A program made the position numbers and the translations under genes. Under the pieces are notes generated by a model. The model searched no databases. It was not told where the DNA came from and worked only from the letters and a program-made list of their open reading frames with translations. This document shows, one piece after another, positions 1 through 8,821 of a DNA stretch of 64,000 nucleotides. This DNA comes from Desmonostoc vinosum HA7617-LM4 (GTDB lineage: Bacteria; Cyanobacteriota; Cyanobacteriia; Cyanobacteriales; Nostocaceae): positions 1-64,000 of the forward strand of contig JAHHHC010000014.1 in the NCBI GenBank assembly GCA_019359515.1, written 5' to 3'. Numbering within the stretch: position 1 is the stretch's first letter; the number at the start of each line of letters is the position of its first letter.

Positions 1-193
1 GCGTACCAGCAGGAATAATGTATTCGTGTTTAAGTGAGCAAGCGTTAAGGTGACAACTGCGAGATAAATACCAATCCTTGCGTTCAGCTAAAGCATAGTT
101 GTAAACACGACGATTGATTTCTAACCAGTCTTCAAACGTCTGGGCTTGTGCATGAGTTGGCTTTAGCTTAAATTCGTATGTCAAATTAAACAC
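1..193 (-). CDS. tnpB: TnpB (OrfB) of an IS200/IS605-family element, N-terminal part only
   Basis: The gene runs off the left edge, so only about 64 N-terminal residues are visible. They contain the usual TnpB opening (YEFKLKPT, then RRVYNYALAERKDW), the start of the RuvC-like RNA-guided nuclease family carried by IS605/IS1341-type elements. The start is a GTG placed 7 nt after a near-perfect Shine-Dalgarno GGAGGTGA (minus strand, 208-201). No tnpA is visible upstream, so this may be a tnpB-only element. The catalytic residues, zinc finger and right-end guide RNA would lie outside the window, so activity cannot be judged. Confidence 0.85.
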   Translation of the reverse strand, partial: MFNLTYEFKLKPTHAQAQTFEDWLEINRRVYNYALAERKDWYLSRSCHLNACSLKHEYIIPAGT

Positions 194-295
194 TTGTTTA
201 TCACCTCCGCTAACATTATAAATCGTATTCACGCTTTATAAACATGACGGACAAAGAAATTTGTCCTGCTCGCTTGTATCCCCCACTTAAAAGAC

Positions 296-333
296 GTATG
301 AAGCACAAAACCTATTGGTTTCGTGCTTCATAC
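296..333. repeat. Perfect 11-bp hairpin upstream of tnpB, candidate left-end hairpin
   Basis: Arms GTATGAAGCAC (296-306) and GTGCTTCATAC (323-333) are perfectly complementary, and the loop can fold further through AAACC/GGTTT. IS200/IS605 elements carry subterminal hairpins that are recognised by TnpA. The position about 100 nt upstream of the tnpB start fits a left end, but the cleavage site was not identified. Confidence 0.5.
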
Positions 334-399
334 TTGGGGGCTTTACGCTTCACGACTCGTAAATCTGAGATTCAACAATTGTCGCCAGTCTAAAGTTCA

Positions 400-575
400 A
401 TTTTCAATGGGAATGGGGAATGGGGAATTGGGAATGGGAAATTGTCCTTTGTCATTGATTATTCTCCGCGTCACCCTTCGGGTGACGCTCGCAAGCTCGC
501 TAACGCTGCGCTAACGCAGTCGCCTGCGGAGGGAAACCCTCCTTTACTCGCTGTCTCCCCGCGTCTCCTCACCCC
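400..575. repeat. Short tandem repeats and dispersed palindromic repeat, no gene
   Basis: A run of GGGAATGGG-type heptamers (about 405-440) is followed by a GC-rich stretch with CCTTCGGG and GCTAACGCTGCGC motifs. The same motifs recur inside the mobile elements at 10.5 and 51.4 kb. I see no supportable coding region. Confidence 0.6.
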
Positions 576-1697
576 CTAGTCACTGAGCGAAGTAGAAGTG
601 CATCCCCCTACACACGGAAGCACCACCTGTACAATTGTTTTTTCGTGTGGCTGACTTTGAATTGTGAGTTTACCACTATGCAATTCAGCTAAGCGCTTGG
701 CAATAATTAACCCTAAACCTGAGCCTTGTTGTTCGTAGAATTTGCGATCAAATTGTTGATAAGCTCCTAATTCGGTAATTTGTTCTGCTGTCATGCCTCG
801 ACCGTGGTCAATAAAGGAGAGAGTAAAGTTATTATCAATAGATTGACTTGTAACTTGAATTATTGAACCAATCTGAGAAAATTTGAGAGCATTATCAACT
901 AATTCCTCAATAATTTTATAAATTTCAGTAGGAGAAATTTGAATATTACATGGATGTAAATCCATTTTTAAATCTGCTTCTCGCCTTCTTTTTTTGGCTT
1001 CCCTAGTTATCAAATTAATTATTTCTGATGTTGGAAAAGCAGTTTGTTGAGTTTGTAAAATTTTTATCTGCTGCGGATCGGTTGCAATAATTTCAATCTC
1101 TGCATATAGTAAAAAGTTTTTAATTAACCTAAATAAACGTTCACCAGAATTATAAATATCTTTTGCCATATCACGCACTGTTTGTGAATCAAGATTCTCA
1201 CTTTCTTCCATTAACAGTTGTGAAAGTCCTAAAATCCCATTTAGAGGTGTTCGCATTTCGTGGGGAAGTGACAGAGTAATACTGTTACGCAAATTATCTA
1301 ACTTTTTTTGAGACTGCTGATGAATCGCTATTTGTTTTTCTAATCTACAGGCGATCGCAGCTAATAATTCTGCTCTATCATAAGGTTTACTAATATAATC
1401 ATCTGCGCCTAGTTCCATACCTTGGCGAAAGTCAATTTTGTCAGATTTAGCAGTCAAAAATATTAGAGGAATTGTAGCAGTCTTAGGATTTTGCCGTAAG
1501 GCTTTTAATACTTCATGCCCATCTAATTCTGGCATCATAACGTCACAAATAATTAAGTCAGGAATTTCTGTTTGAGCTAACTGCAAACCCAGACGGCCAT
1601 TAGCCGCAAAAACAGCATTAAATCCTTCGGCATCTAACAAATCTAAAATATTTTGACATACGTTTACATCATCTTCAATTACTAATATTTTTGGCAT
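576..1697 (-). CDS. Response-regulator/histidine-kinase hybrid (REC-HisKA-HATPase)
   Basis: The N-terminal receiver domain has acidic residues at 9-10, phospho-acceptor D52 and K104 of ISKP. HisKA follows with H146 (PHEMRTPLNG), then a HATPase with N-box EELVDNALKFS, G1 box DHGRGM and G2 box GSGLGL. There is no membrane segment, so it should be cytoplasmic. A receiver placed before the kinase suggests the kinase is switched by phosphotransfer from a partner. That partner is plausibly the kinase encoded immediately upstream, whose 3' end overlaps this gene by 23 nt. A GAGG ribosome site precedes the ATG. No DNA-binding output domain is present, so the downstream target is unknown. Confidence 0.9.
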   Translation of the reverse strand: MPKILVIEDDVNVCQNILDLLDAEGFNAVFAANGRLGLQLAQTEIPDLIICDVMMPELDGHEVLKALRQNPKTATIPLIFLTAKSDKIDFRQGMELGADDYISKPYDRAELLAAIACRLEKQIAIHQQSQKKLDNLRNSITLSLPHEMRTPLNGILGLSQLLMEESENLDSQTVRDMAKDIYNSGERLFRLIKNFLLYAEIEIIATDPQQIKILQTQQTAFPTSEIINLITREAKKRRREADLKMDLHPCNIQISPTEIYKIIEELVDNALKFSQIGSIIQVTSQSIDNNFTLSFIDHGRGMTAEQITELGAYQQFDRKFYEQQGSGLGLIIAKRLAELHSGKLTIQSQPHEKTIVQVVLPCVGGCTSTSLSD

Positions 1698-3657
1698 AAT
1701 TTACCTCACATTGTATTGAATTATTCAATGGCAAAATCACGGTAAATTTTGTACCCAATCCTAGCTTACTAGCGACAAATATTTTACCTTTATGTACATT
1801 CACACATTTTTTGACAATTGCCAATCCCAACCCAGTTCCTAAAATGTTGCCAACATTTCTAGCACGATAAAAAGATTCAAATAGATGCGGTAAATCATCT
1901 TCAGGAATGCCAATTCCTTCGTCTTGAATTTCAAATATAGCTTGTTCATTCTGGGCAACAAGAGTAAACTTAACGGTGCTGCCAGTAGAAGAATATTTGA
2001 TTGCATTCAAGAGTAAGTTACTAAGTATATGTCCCAGCAATTTTTCATCCATACAGCACTGTATAGAATCACTTTGACTTGTAAAACAAATCACATGCTG
2101 GTTGAGTCGATTTAGTTGTACTTCTTCCACCAATTGATGGCAGTATTCCACTAAGTTGAGAGATACTGGTCTGTACTTTAATTTTCCTGCTTCCACCTTC
2201 CCAATCACCAAAATATCATTCAACATCTCAGTCATCCGCTTAACAGCAGTTTGAATACGATGTAGGTGAGTGAGTTGTTTTTCCTCTGTCCATTTATGGC
2301 GGTAATGTTCTAGCAATTCGCACGAAGATAAGATGATACTCAACGGTGTGCGGAATTCATGGGAAGTCATAGAAACAAAGCGGGATTTGAGTTCGCTGAG
2401 TTCTTTTTCTTTTTCTAGCGCTATTCTCAGTTCTTGTTCTAATTGTTTGCGAACTGTGATGTCTGCTTGAATACCGATATAGTGAGTCAGGTAGCCGTGT
2501 TTATCATAGACTGGGGAAATATTTAACTCATTCCAACACAAACTACCATCTTTGTGGTTATTGCATAAAACTACGGTGCAGTCTTTGCCTTCTTGCATGG
2601 CTTTCCTGAGTTCTTGTAACCCTGACTGATTAATATCAGTGTTTTGCAGTAAACGAAAGTTTTGTCCGATGACTTCTGCTGCACAGTAACCGCTCATCCG
2701 CTCAAAAGCTGGATTAACATAGATGATTGGGCTAGCTGGCATGGTAACATCTGCAATAATAATGCCATTACTACTGGCAGCGATCGCGCGATCGCGTAAT
2801 CTTAAACCTTCCTCTGCCTGCTTTCGCTGAGTAATATCCGTATAAATACTGATAATACCCATTATTTTATCATTAGTATCTTTAATTGCATCTACGCGCA
2901 AGTCTATTTGCACACTTTGACCATTGCTAGTTTGCATCGTTATCTCACCCCGCCAAGACTCACCCTTTTGAATATTTAAAAGTATTTTTTTATACTCAAA
3001 ATATTTTTGAAAAATGACTGCTATTCCTCCAGCAGACTGCAACTGTTCTAAAGTGTAATCAAACAGTTCGATAAATGCGGGATTAACATAAATACTTTCA
3101 CCTGCGATATCAGCCATAGCAATGGCATCGCTCGTACTTTCTATAGCTTTGCGAAAGCGCAACAACGATTCCTCAACTAATTTACAGCGTTCTTCGCTTT
3201 TTTCTAAAGCTTTTTGTGCCTGTTGGCATTCAATAATATCGTCTGCAAATGTTTCTTGTGCTAACGCCTGACAAATACTTTCAGGAGTAATCACTCCCAC
3301 AACTAAATCAAAGTCATCTACAACTAGTAGTAAACTAAACTGCTGCCTTTGTAGTATTGATAATACTGATGTCAAACTCTGATATTTTGACATCTGCAAC
3401 TTGATTAAAGAAATTTGCATAACTTCAGAAATCTTGGCTGCTCTCCAGTCAATTTCAGAAGTCATAATTTTTACTACATCTTGCTTTGTCAAGCACCCGA
3501 CTACCTGTAAACCTGAACCTACCAAAACATTTTTATCCTGTGCTGCTATGAGTGCGATCGCATCCGCTAATAGTGTTTCTGGCATAACCATCAGCGGCGA
3601 TTTGTCCATGAGCAACTCTAAGCTTTGTAAACCGAAAAACTGCGGTAAAGCTTGCAT
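1675..3657 (-). CDS. CBS-PAS-PAS sensor histidine kinase
   Basis: This 660-residue soluble kinase begins with a CBS-domain pair (about residues 10-130), a type of module that often binds adenosyl ligands. A short coiled coil and two PAS/PAC domains follow (about 165-280 and 285-405), then HisKA with H433 (SHEFRTPL) and a HATPase with LLLNAIKYS, DEGIGI and GTGLGL boxes. The second PAS resembles a LOV domain (IGQNFRLLQ), but Phe replaces the photoactive Cys, so flavin photochemistry is not expected. It is the first gene of a two-gene overlapping operon with the REC-kinase. Adenylate sensing by the CBS pair is a family-based guess. Confidence 0.9.
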   Translation of the reverse strand: MQALPQFFGLQSLELLMDKSPLMVMPETLLADAIALIAAQDKNVLVGSGLQVVGCLTKQDVVKIMTSEIDWRAAKISEVMQISLIKLQMSKYQSLTSVLSILQRQQFSLLLVVDDFDLVVGVITPESICQALAQETFADDIIECQQAQKALEKSEERCKLVEESLLRFRKAIESTSDAIAMADIAGESIYVNPAFIELFDYTLEQLQSAGGIAVIFQKYFEYKKILLNIQKGESWRGEITMQTSNGQSVQIDLRVDAIKDTNDKIMGIISIYTDITQRKQAEEGLRLRDRAIAASSNGIIIADVTMPASPIIYVNPAFERMSGYCAAEVIGQNFRLLQNTDINQSGLQELRKAMQEGKDCTVVLCNNHKDGSLCWNELNISPVYDKHGYLTHYIGIQADITVRKQLEQELRIALEKEKELSELKSRFVSMTSHEFRTPLSIILSSCELLEHYRHKWTEEKQLTHLHRIQTAVKRMTEMLNDILVIGKVEAGKLKYRPVSLNLVEYCHQLVEEVQLNRLNQHVICFTSQSDSIQCCMDEKLLGHILSNLLLNAIKYSSTGSTVKFTLVAQNEQAIFEIQDEGIGIPEDDLPHLFESFYRARNVGNILGTGLGLAIVKKCVNVHKGKIFVASKLGLGTKFTVILPLNNSIQCEVNYAKNISN

Positions 3658-3744
3658 AAATTTATAGTGATCTCAAGCCGTCTATCTTAACAGATCTTGA
3701 AATGGGGATTGGGAACTGGGAATTGAAAAATTACATAGCCTCAT

Positions 3745-3780
3745 TAGACCTCTTGCAAAAGTCTTAATTTTTGCGTCCCC
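3745..3780. repeat. Solitary terminal repeat of the TAGACCTCTTGCAAAAG element family
   Basis: The end motif TAGACCTCTTGCAAAAGTC is followed by TTAATTTTTGCG, as at the left end of the element at 51.3 kb (allowing one base change), but no matching right end is found before the next element starts at 3817. It looks like a truncated copy into or beside which the complete 169-bp element was placed. Confidence 0.55.
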
Positions 3781-3816
3781 CAATTTTGTGGCGGGTATGG
3801 TTGCGGAAATGTTCAA

Positions 3817-3985
3817 TAGACCTCTTGCAAAAGTCGGATACTCGCCAGAAAATAAATTTTCTGGCTGATAACTCAAGTCGGTTGAAACCGACTAATAACA
3901 GTATTTTTAGTCCGTTTCAACGGACTTTTGCTATTAGGCAGAGACTTGAGTCTCTGACGGTTCAAGTATTTTTGCAAGAAGTCTA
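3817..3985 (+). mobile_element. MITE-like element, 169 bp, copy A
   Basis: The element is bounded by imperfect inverted repeats TAGACCTCTTGCAAAAG and, read inward from the right, TAGACTTCTTGCAAAAA. Both ends carry a TA that may be a target duplication, as in IS630/Tc1-mariner-type elements. Between the ends are four separate palindromes in a row: CCAGAAAATAAATTTTCTGG, AGTCGGTTGAAACCGACT, AGTCCGTTTCAACGGACT and CAGAGACTTGAGTCTCTG. There is no coding capacity, so mobilisation must be in trans. The reverse complement is identical base for base to copy B at 20836-21004. It overlaps the last codons of the antitoxin gene. Confidence 0.85.
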
Positions 3986-4215
3986 ATGTCATCTAACGGT
4001 AATAGTCCTTCGTCAACATCGGGAAATTCTTCGTCAATATCATCAAGGTTGGCGAAGACTTCCAGGAGGGATTTTTTCTTGTAGGGTTCTATGATAAGTT
4101 TTCCGTCTTCTTGTCGGATGATAACTTCTGAAGTTGATAAAGTTAATTCTTGGGGAATGAGTAAGGTTTGAATATTGCCTTGTTGAATGAGTTTAACGTG
4201 ATATTCGGTAGACAT
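3934..4215 (-). CDS. VapB-type antitoxin, 3' end replaced by a MITE, no toxin partner
   Basis: The 93-residue product has an AbrB-like N-terminal half (short beta strands, TLSTSEVIIRQEDGKLIIEP). An acidic C-terminal arm follows (SLLEVFANLDDIDEEFPDVD), typical of antitoxins that neutralise PIN-domain VapC toxins. The last 16 residues after PLDDI are translated from the inserted 169-bp element, which also supplies the stop codon. No VapC-like reading frame follows, where only repeats are found. The partner was therefore probably lost or displaced. The N-terminal operator-binding part is intact, so a DNA-binding remnant could still be made. Confidence 0.7.
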   Translation of the reverse strand: MSTEYHVKLIQQGNIQTLLIPQELTLSTSEVIIRQEDGKLIIEPYKKKSLLEVFANLDDIDEEFPDVDEGLLPLDDIRLLAKILEPSETQVSA

Positions 4216-4269
4216 TGTAATTCTCCTTAAGTGGTTTAGGGGATGGGGATTTGGCGTACATCAATACTT

Positions 4270-4410
4270 TAATGTTGTTGAATAATACTGTGAAAAACTC
4301 ACGCAGAGGCAAGGCAGCGCGGTCTTGGGGTCTCCCCCATGAGCGACTGCCGCGCCCCAGGCGCAGAGAAGAGAACGCAAAGAGGGACTTTTGCAAGAGA
4401 ATTATAAATT
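4270..4410. repeat. Degenerate MITE remnant
   Basis: The sequence starts near GTTGTTGAATA, continues with GTGAAAAACTCACGCAGAGG and ends at GGACTTTTGCAAGAG, the right-end motif of the TAGACC family. Similar pieces occur in reverse orientation near 57.07-57.14 kb. No intact left end or gene is seen. Confidence 0.4.
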
Positions 4411-4489
4411 CTATTTCATCGGTTATCCATTCATTGTTATACACATCAGAATAATTACAGACTTATCTCCCTACCCCCTATTTTCAAGT

Positions 4490-7135
4490 CTATTGATGCA
4501 ATTGCAACCGCCGTTCGCCGTAACGTAATAGCCTCTCTATAGATACCAAACGATTTTCCCAGGCTTTAACTTGATAGGAATTCTCTATAACTTCTTGGCT
4601 CATCAATACCCGAAATTGAGATTGAAAGCGAGTTAGCGAGGCTCTAGCTGCTAACAAATTACTGGCAGAAGGCGAAGTCGCAAGCTGATTCAAAGCACTT
4701 TGTAAAACCGCTGCTTGATTGTTAAAATCTGAAACCGTTTTAGCCACTACTAACTGATCATTCTGTAAAACAAATTTCCATTCCCGTTGCATAGCAGAAT
4801 AACGAACAGCAGCAGCTTGAAAAGGCTGACGGTAAGGAATAGGTTCACTTTTGTTAGTCTCTATCTTCTTTTGGGTGCTGCCAAAAAGTTTTTCTAGCTC
4901 ATGGTTAAAATTCTCGACAGCAAACAGTGCATAACCACCAGCTGCTGAATCTCTGACTAGTTGGAGTTGATCGAATGTGCCAATTGTGGGCAACGAAAGT
5001 AAACGAATTCCTGGCACTAGCAAAGTAGATCCTAATTTTGTTGAAGCTATCCAAGGTTGTGCTAATCGTTGGAAGCCAGAGGTATCTAACGCATAAGTCA
5101 TGGGAACGATTAAATCTATATCTCCCCGCCGCGCCCAAACTTCCCAGTTTTGCTGAATTTTCTGAATTCGTTCTAATTCTGGCAGCGGAAATACGGCAAC
5201 TGACAAAATCAAACTTGCTCGCTTTTGTCGCAACTCCCCAGATACTTGAGCGACAAAGCTATCGACTTGTTGAGTGCGAAATTCAGTCCACTTTTGCCAC
5301 AAGTCCGGTTGACTGGGAGAAATATCTATTGGATCTACGCCAGTTATTTGCTGAAACTGCGCTCTGGCAGCTTTCCCATAACCGTAAGTGCGGCCTGCAA
5401 CGGCATCTTGGAAGGGATAGCGAATGTAGTCTAGGTGTAAACCATCTACGTCATAGCGGGTGACAATTTCTGCGTACAGCTTGAGGAGATATTGCCGCAA
5501 TTGGGGATTAGCTGGGTCAAAAAATGGTTTAGTTTGACCAACGGGAATGATGTTACCAGAGCTATCGCTGTTTGCCCAATCGGGATGAGCTGCTAGTACT
5601 GGCCCTGGATAATCAGGGTTGATATTGAGAATCTGATTGTGGCGTTGGTTGCCAGCAGCAAAAGTCCAAACCCAAGCGTGTAATTCCATATCTCGCTCAT
5701 GGGCTAACTTCACCGCCGCCGCTAAGGGATCCCAACCCTTAATTAATGGGTTTTGCTGCGGTGCGACTTGGCTGGGATAAATAGTATAACCAGCGTTGAC
5801 AGTTTCAAAAAAGACGGTATTGATCCCAGATTGTGCTAGCCGATCAAAAATTTGAGCTAATCCTTCCACACTGCCTGCACGGACTATCGTCCCCCGATCT
5901 AACCATACTGAGCGGATTTCTGCTGGAGCTAATCTCTGATTCACAGGAAACTGTCGCCATAAGTTGGCTCTTGTGGTTTGCCACTGCTGACGAGCCAAAC
6001 CATAATTTTTGCTAGCAATTAATTGGGGTAAGTTTTTTGCCACTACCCTTGCCTGTGCTAACACTTGTTCTCTGCTGGGAATAACTGCACCTGGTTTAGT
6101 TGAGGCTACTTGCACCTGTTCTACTGGAGTGGATGCAGTATTGGTAACGTTAGTGTTATCAACGGATGCTGCTAAATGGGCACTTTCTACTCGACCAATC
6201 AAATTTTCTAGCTCTTGTTGGAGGGCGATCGCTTCGTTACTATCAATCGGTACATTGGAGTTTGGTACGACATCTAAACGCACTGTTGGTTCTGGTTCGT
6301 CAATAGCTACTGGGGGATTTTGTCTAGGTTGAGGCGCTGTAGCAATAGATATTGTTTCTGTTGAGGTAGAGCATTTTGGCGAACCGCCTTCGACTTTAGG
6401 CTTACGACTTGATGCTGTCAGATGACGATTAACAGAAGCTTTTAACCAGGCACTATCTAATTCTGCTGCTGAGGCTGTATCTGTCCCCCAACGCCAGCCA
6501 AATAAGGTAGAACGCTCGGTTGTTACCACGGCAGCGGGGTTATCTTGGGAGTTCCAAACAGCAGTAGTCTGACTGGTAGCAGCATTGGGAATCACCACAC
6601 CACCACGCACCTTACCAAAAAGACCACTTTGGTCTGTCAATTGCCGCACCTTAGTTTTTGAGGGTTTTATCTGTTGTGGCTCATTCAACCCAAATCCCCA
6701 ATAACTTCCTAAAAGCGATCGCAATAACTGACGTACTCCCGGTGCGGACAGACTACCCACAGGGCCACTAGCAATTAAATGTCCTCCCTTGCTCATCCAT
6801 GCTTCTAGAGCAATCGCTTGTGTTGGCGATAATGTCTCCACATTTGGCAAAAATAACACGCGGCGATCGCCCCAATCCGCTGCACTCTTGACAGTAGCTA
6901 GCGGAATCACACAATATTGCACACCAATTGTTTGCAACCGCTTAGTAATTCCTGTCCATTGCGGCGTATTTTCTTGACTCTGAACTACACTCAATACAGG
7001 TTCTGTATTTACTGCTCTGGCTGGCAAAATATTAAAACAATTAGAAGTTAAAATTTGAAAATAAAAAATGAAGAACCCGGCTTTTTTCAGAGGAAATTTA
7101 ACTTTTATTTTATGGCTTTTACCCTGATTCCTCAC
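4490..7135 (-). CDS. Exported GH10-like (GHL10/DUF187, PF02638-type) glycosidase family protein
   Basis: The protein has 881 residues. A GTG start is followed by a basic stretch and a hydrophobic signal-like segment (about 18-35). The N-terminal third resembles a glutamine-amidotransferase-like fold (LEAWMSKGGHLIASGP). A Pro/Thr-rich linker leads to the catalytic-type region, where RSVWLDRGTIV, INTVFFETVNAGYTIYPS, LHAWVWTFAAGN and VDGLHLDYIRYPF mark the GHL10 family. An all-helical tail closes the protein. Family members are predicted extracellular or periplasmic glycosidases; the substrate in cyanobacteria is not established, with envelope or exopolysaccharide glycans as candidates. It appears monocistronic. 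Confidence 0.85.
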   Translation of the reverse strand: MRNQGKSHKIKVKFPLKKAGFFIFYFQILTSNCFNILPARAVNTEPVLSVVQSQENTPQWTGITKRLQTIGVQYCVIPLATVKSAADWGDRRVLFLPNVETLSPTQAIALEAWMSKGGHLIASGPVGSLSAPGVRQLLRSLLGSYWGFGLNEPQQIKPSKTKVRQLTDQSGLFGKVRGGVVIPNAATSQTTAVWNSQDNPAAVVTTERSTLFGWRWGTDTASAAELDSAWLKASVNRHLTASSRKPKVEGGSPKCSTSTETISIATAPQPRQNPPVAIDEPEPTVRLDVVPNSNVPIDSNEAIALQQELENLIGRVESAHLAASVDNTNVTNTASTPVEQVQVASTKPGAVIPSREQVLAQARVVAKNLPQLIASKNYGLARQQWQTTRANLWRQFPVNQRLAPAEIRSVWLDRGTIVRAGSVEGLAQIFDRLAQSGINTVFFETVNAGYTIYPSQVAPQQNPLIKGWDPLAAAVKLAHERDMELHAWVWTFAAGNQRHNQILNINPDYPGPVLAAHPDWANSDSSGNIIPVGQTKPFFDPANPQLRQYLLKLYAEIVTRYDVDGLHLDYIRYPFQDAVAGRTYGYGKAARAQFQQITGVDPIDISPSQPDLWQKWTEFRTQQVDSFVAQVSGELRQKRASLILSVAVFPLPELERIQKIQQNWEVWARRGDIDLIVPMTYALDTSGFQRLAQPWIASTKLGSTLLVPGIRLLSLPTIGTFDQLQLVRDSAAGGYALFAVENFNHELEKLFGSTQKKIETNKSEPIPYRQPFQAAAVRYSAMQREWKFVLQNDQLVVAKTVSDFNNQAAVLQSALNQLATSPSASNLLAARASLTRFQSQFRVLMSQEVIENSYQVKAWENRLVSIERLLRYGERRLQLHQ

Positions 7136-7408
7136 TATTTACTCTCCAATCAATAAATTATTAGATATTACTTACTCTATTTATTATTCAACACAATAAT
7201 AAATACCTCCGAAAAACAACTGATATTTCTTCCTTCGGAGACTATTTATCAATGAAAGGGAACACTTCGACTACGCTCAGGAATAGGGAACAGGGAACAG
7301 TTTGCAAGGACTGATAGTAAGGGATTAGACCCGCCACCAACGCTTTTCGATGAGCGTAGTGCTTCGCTCAAGTTGATAATTGATAACCGATAACTACTTT
7401 GCCAATAA

Positions 7409-8752
7409 TCAAAAAACGCTAACATTCTCAGCAATACAAGTAGTGATTAGCTCCTCAACGCCTGCAACTGGGAATATTTTTGTATTTAATTGCTGCGCGA
7501 CTTCCTCAATGCTCATATCATCTAAAAATACTGATTCGCCATGTTTGAGCATGACATTTGGTAATAAAATTCCCTCACCTAAATCTTGTGCTTTTAAATT
7601 TAAAAGTAAATCATAACCAGTTAATAATCCGGTAACACTAATATTTTGTCCCCAATAATCGCTACATAAAGCACGCATATTTATTTCTAATCCCTCAACA
7701 GTATTCAAACTTTTCAGGATTGGTTGAAATGCTTTTTCGACTGCATTACCAACTACCCATGTTAATTTCCTTGGGGGAAATATTTGAGGTGGTAGTAATT
7801 CTGCGGCAGTGGTAGCAAATTGCTTGAGAAACAAACGAATCGAACCGACACCATTATCGATTTGTGGATATTCTTCATATTCAGATTCGCTTGGTAATTC
7901 TTCACCAGCAATCAAAAACCACTCATCAGCCAACCAAGCAAAACCAGAACCAAATTTTTGACGAAATTGCTGCTGTAGCGATCGCACTTGAGCAATTACT
8001 TCTTGAGCTTTTTCCCTAGTTACGGGTACGAGTTCGTCTTCTTCGGGACGAAATCGCGTTAAACCCACTGGCACAACTGCCACTGATGCCACCGCAGGCA
8101 CTTCGCCACTATGAAAGGACGCTAAATCTTGTAGTGTTTGTTCCAAATGTTTGCCATCGTTTATACCAGGACAAACGACTACTTGAGCATGAATTTGTAG
8201 GCGTCTTTCTTGAAACCATTGGAGTTGTTGCAAGATTTGTCCGGCACGCGGATTTTTTAAAAGCCTAATTCTCACATCGGCTTCTGTGGCATGGACAGAA
8301 ACAAACAAAGGAGACAACCGCATCTGTTCAATCCGCCGCCATTCTCGTTCTGGCAAATTGGTGAGAGTTAAATAAGAACCGTATAAAAAGCTTAAACGAT
8401 AATCATCATCTTTCAGGTATAAACTATAACGCTTGCCTGGCGGTTGCTGATCAATAAAGCAAAACGAACAGCGATTATTACACTGAATTAGACCGTCAAA
8501 TAAGGCAGTATCAAATTCTAGCCCCAAATCTTCGTCATAATCTTTTTCAATTTCAATGTAATGATTTTTACCAGCAGTGTCTAAAACTTCTAGTTCTAAA
8601 ACTTCATCAGCACATAAAAATTGATAATCAATTAAATCGCGGGGATGCGTCCCATTAATTGCAACGATCGCATCCCCTACCTCAAAGCCAATTTCGGCTG
8701 CGATCGAATCTGGAAGAACCCTAGTAACTTTAGCAGGATGAATGATAGACAT
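7409..8752 (-). CDS. PDZ/radical-SAM DUF512 family FeS protein
   Basis: The N-terminus is PDZ-like (VTRVLPDSIAAEIGFEVGD). A radical-SAM-type cluster motif CNNRCSFC follows at C91, C95 and C98, within LIQCNNRCSFCFIDQQPPG. The C-terminal DUF512 region contains RFRPEEDELVPVT and DEWFLIAGEELP. At 447 residues it matches the cyanobacterial and plastid-lineage family annotated as a putative FeS-containing oxidoreductase. Its reaction is unknown. The CxxxCxxC spacing supports a [4Fe-4S] cluster binding S-adenosylmethionine. It is adjacent to uppP on the same strand, but repeats of about 70 nt separate them, so co-transcription is uncertain. Confidence 0.9.
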   Translation of the reverse strand: MSIIHPAKVTRVLPDSIAAEIGFEVGDAIVAINGTHPRDLIDYQFLCADEVLELEVLDTAGKNHYIEIEKDYDEDLGLEFDTALFDGLIQCNNRCSFCFIDQQPPGKRYSLYLKDDDYRLSFLYGSYLTLTNLPEREWRRIEQMRLSPLFVSVHATEADVRIRLLKNPRAGQILQQLQWFQERRLQIHAQVVVCPGINDGKHLEQTLQDLASFHSGEVPAVASVAVVPVGLTRFRPEEDELVPVTREKAQEVIAQVRSLQQQFRQKFGSGFAWLADEWFLIAGEELPSESEYEEYPQIDNGVGSIRLFLKQFATTAAELLPPQIFPPRKLTWVVGNAVEKAFQPILKSLNTVEGLEINMRALCSDYWGQNISVTGLLTGYDLLLNLKAQDLGEGILLPNVMLKHGESVFLDDMSIEEVAQQLNTKIFPVAGVEELITTCIAENVSVF

Positions 8753-8821
8753 TGGTCATTTGTCATTGGTCATTAGTCATCAGCATAGAACAAATAACAA
8801 AAGACAAATGACCGATGACTA

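Noticed and set aside
323-514. Small ORF between tnpB and the kinase operon
   Set aside because: It reads through a hairpin arm and STRR repeats, with no ribosome site or family features.
2455-2800. LOV photoreceptor in the second PAS domain of the CBS-PAS kinase
   Set aside because: The motif reads GQNFRLLQ, and the flavin-reactive Cys is replaced by Phe.
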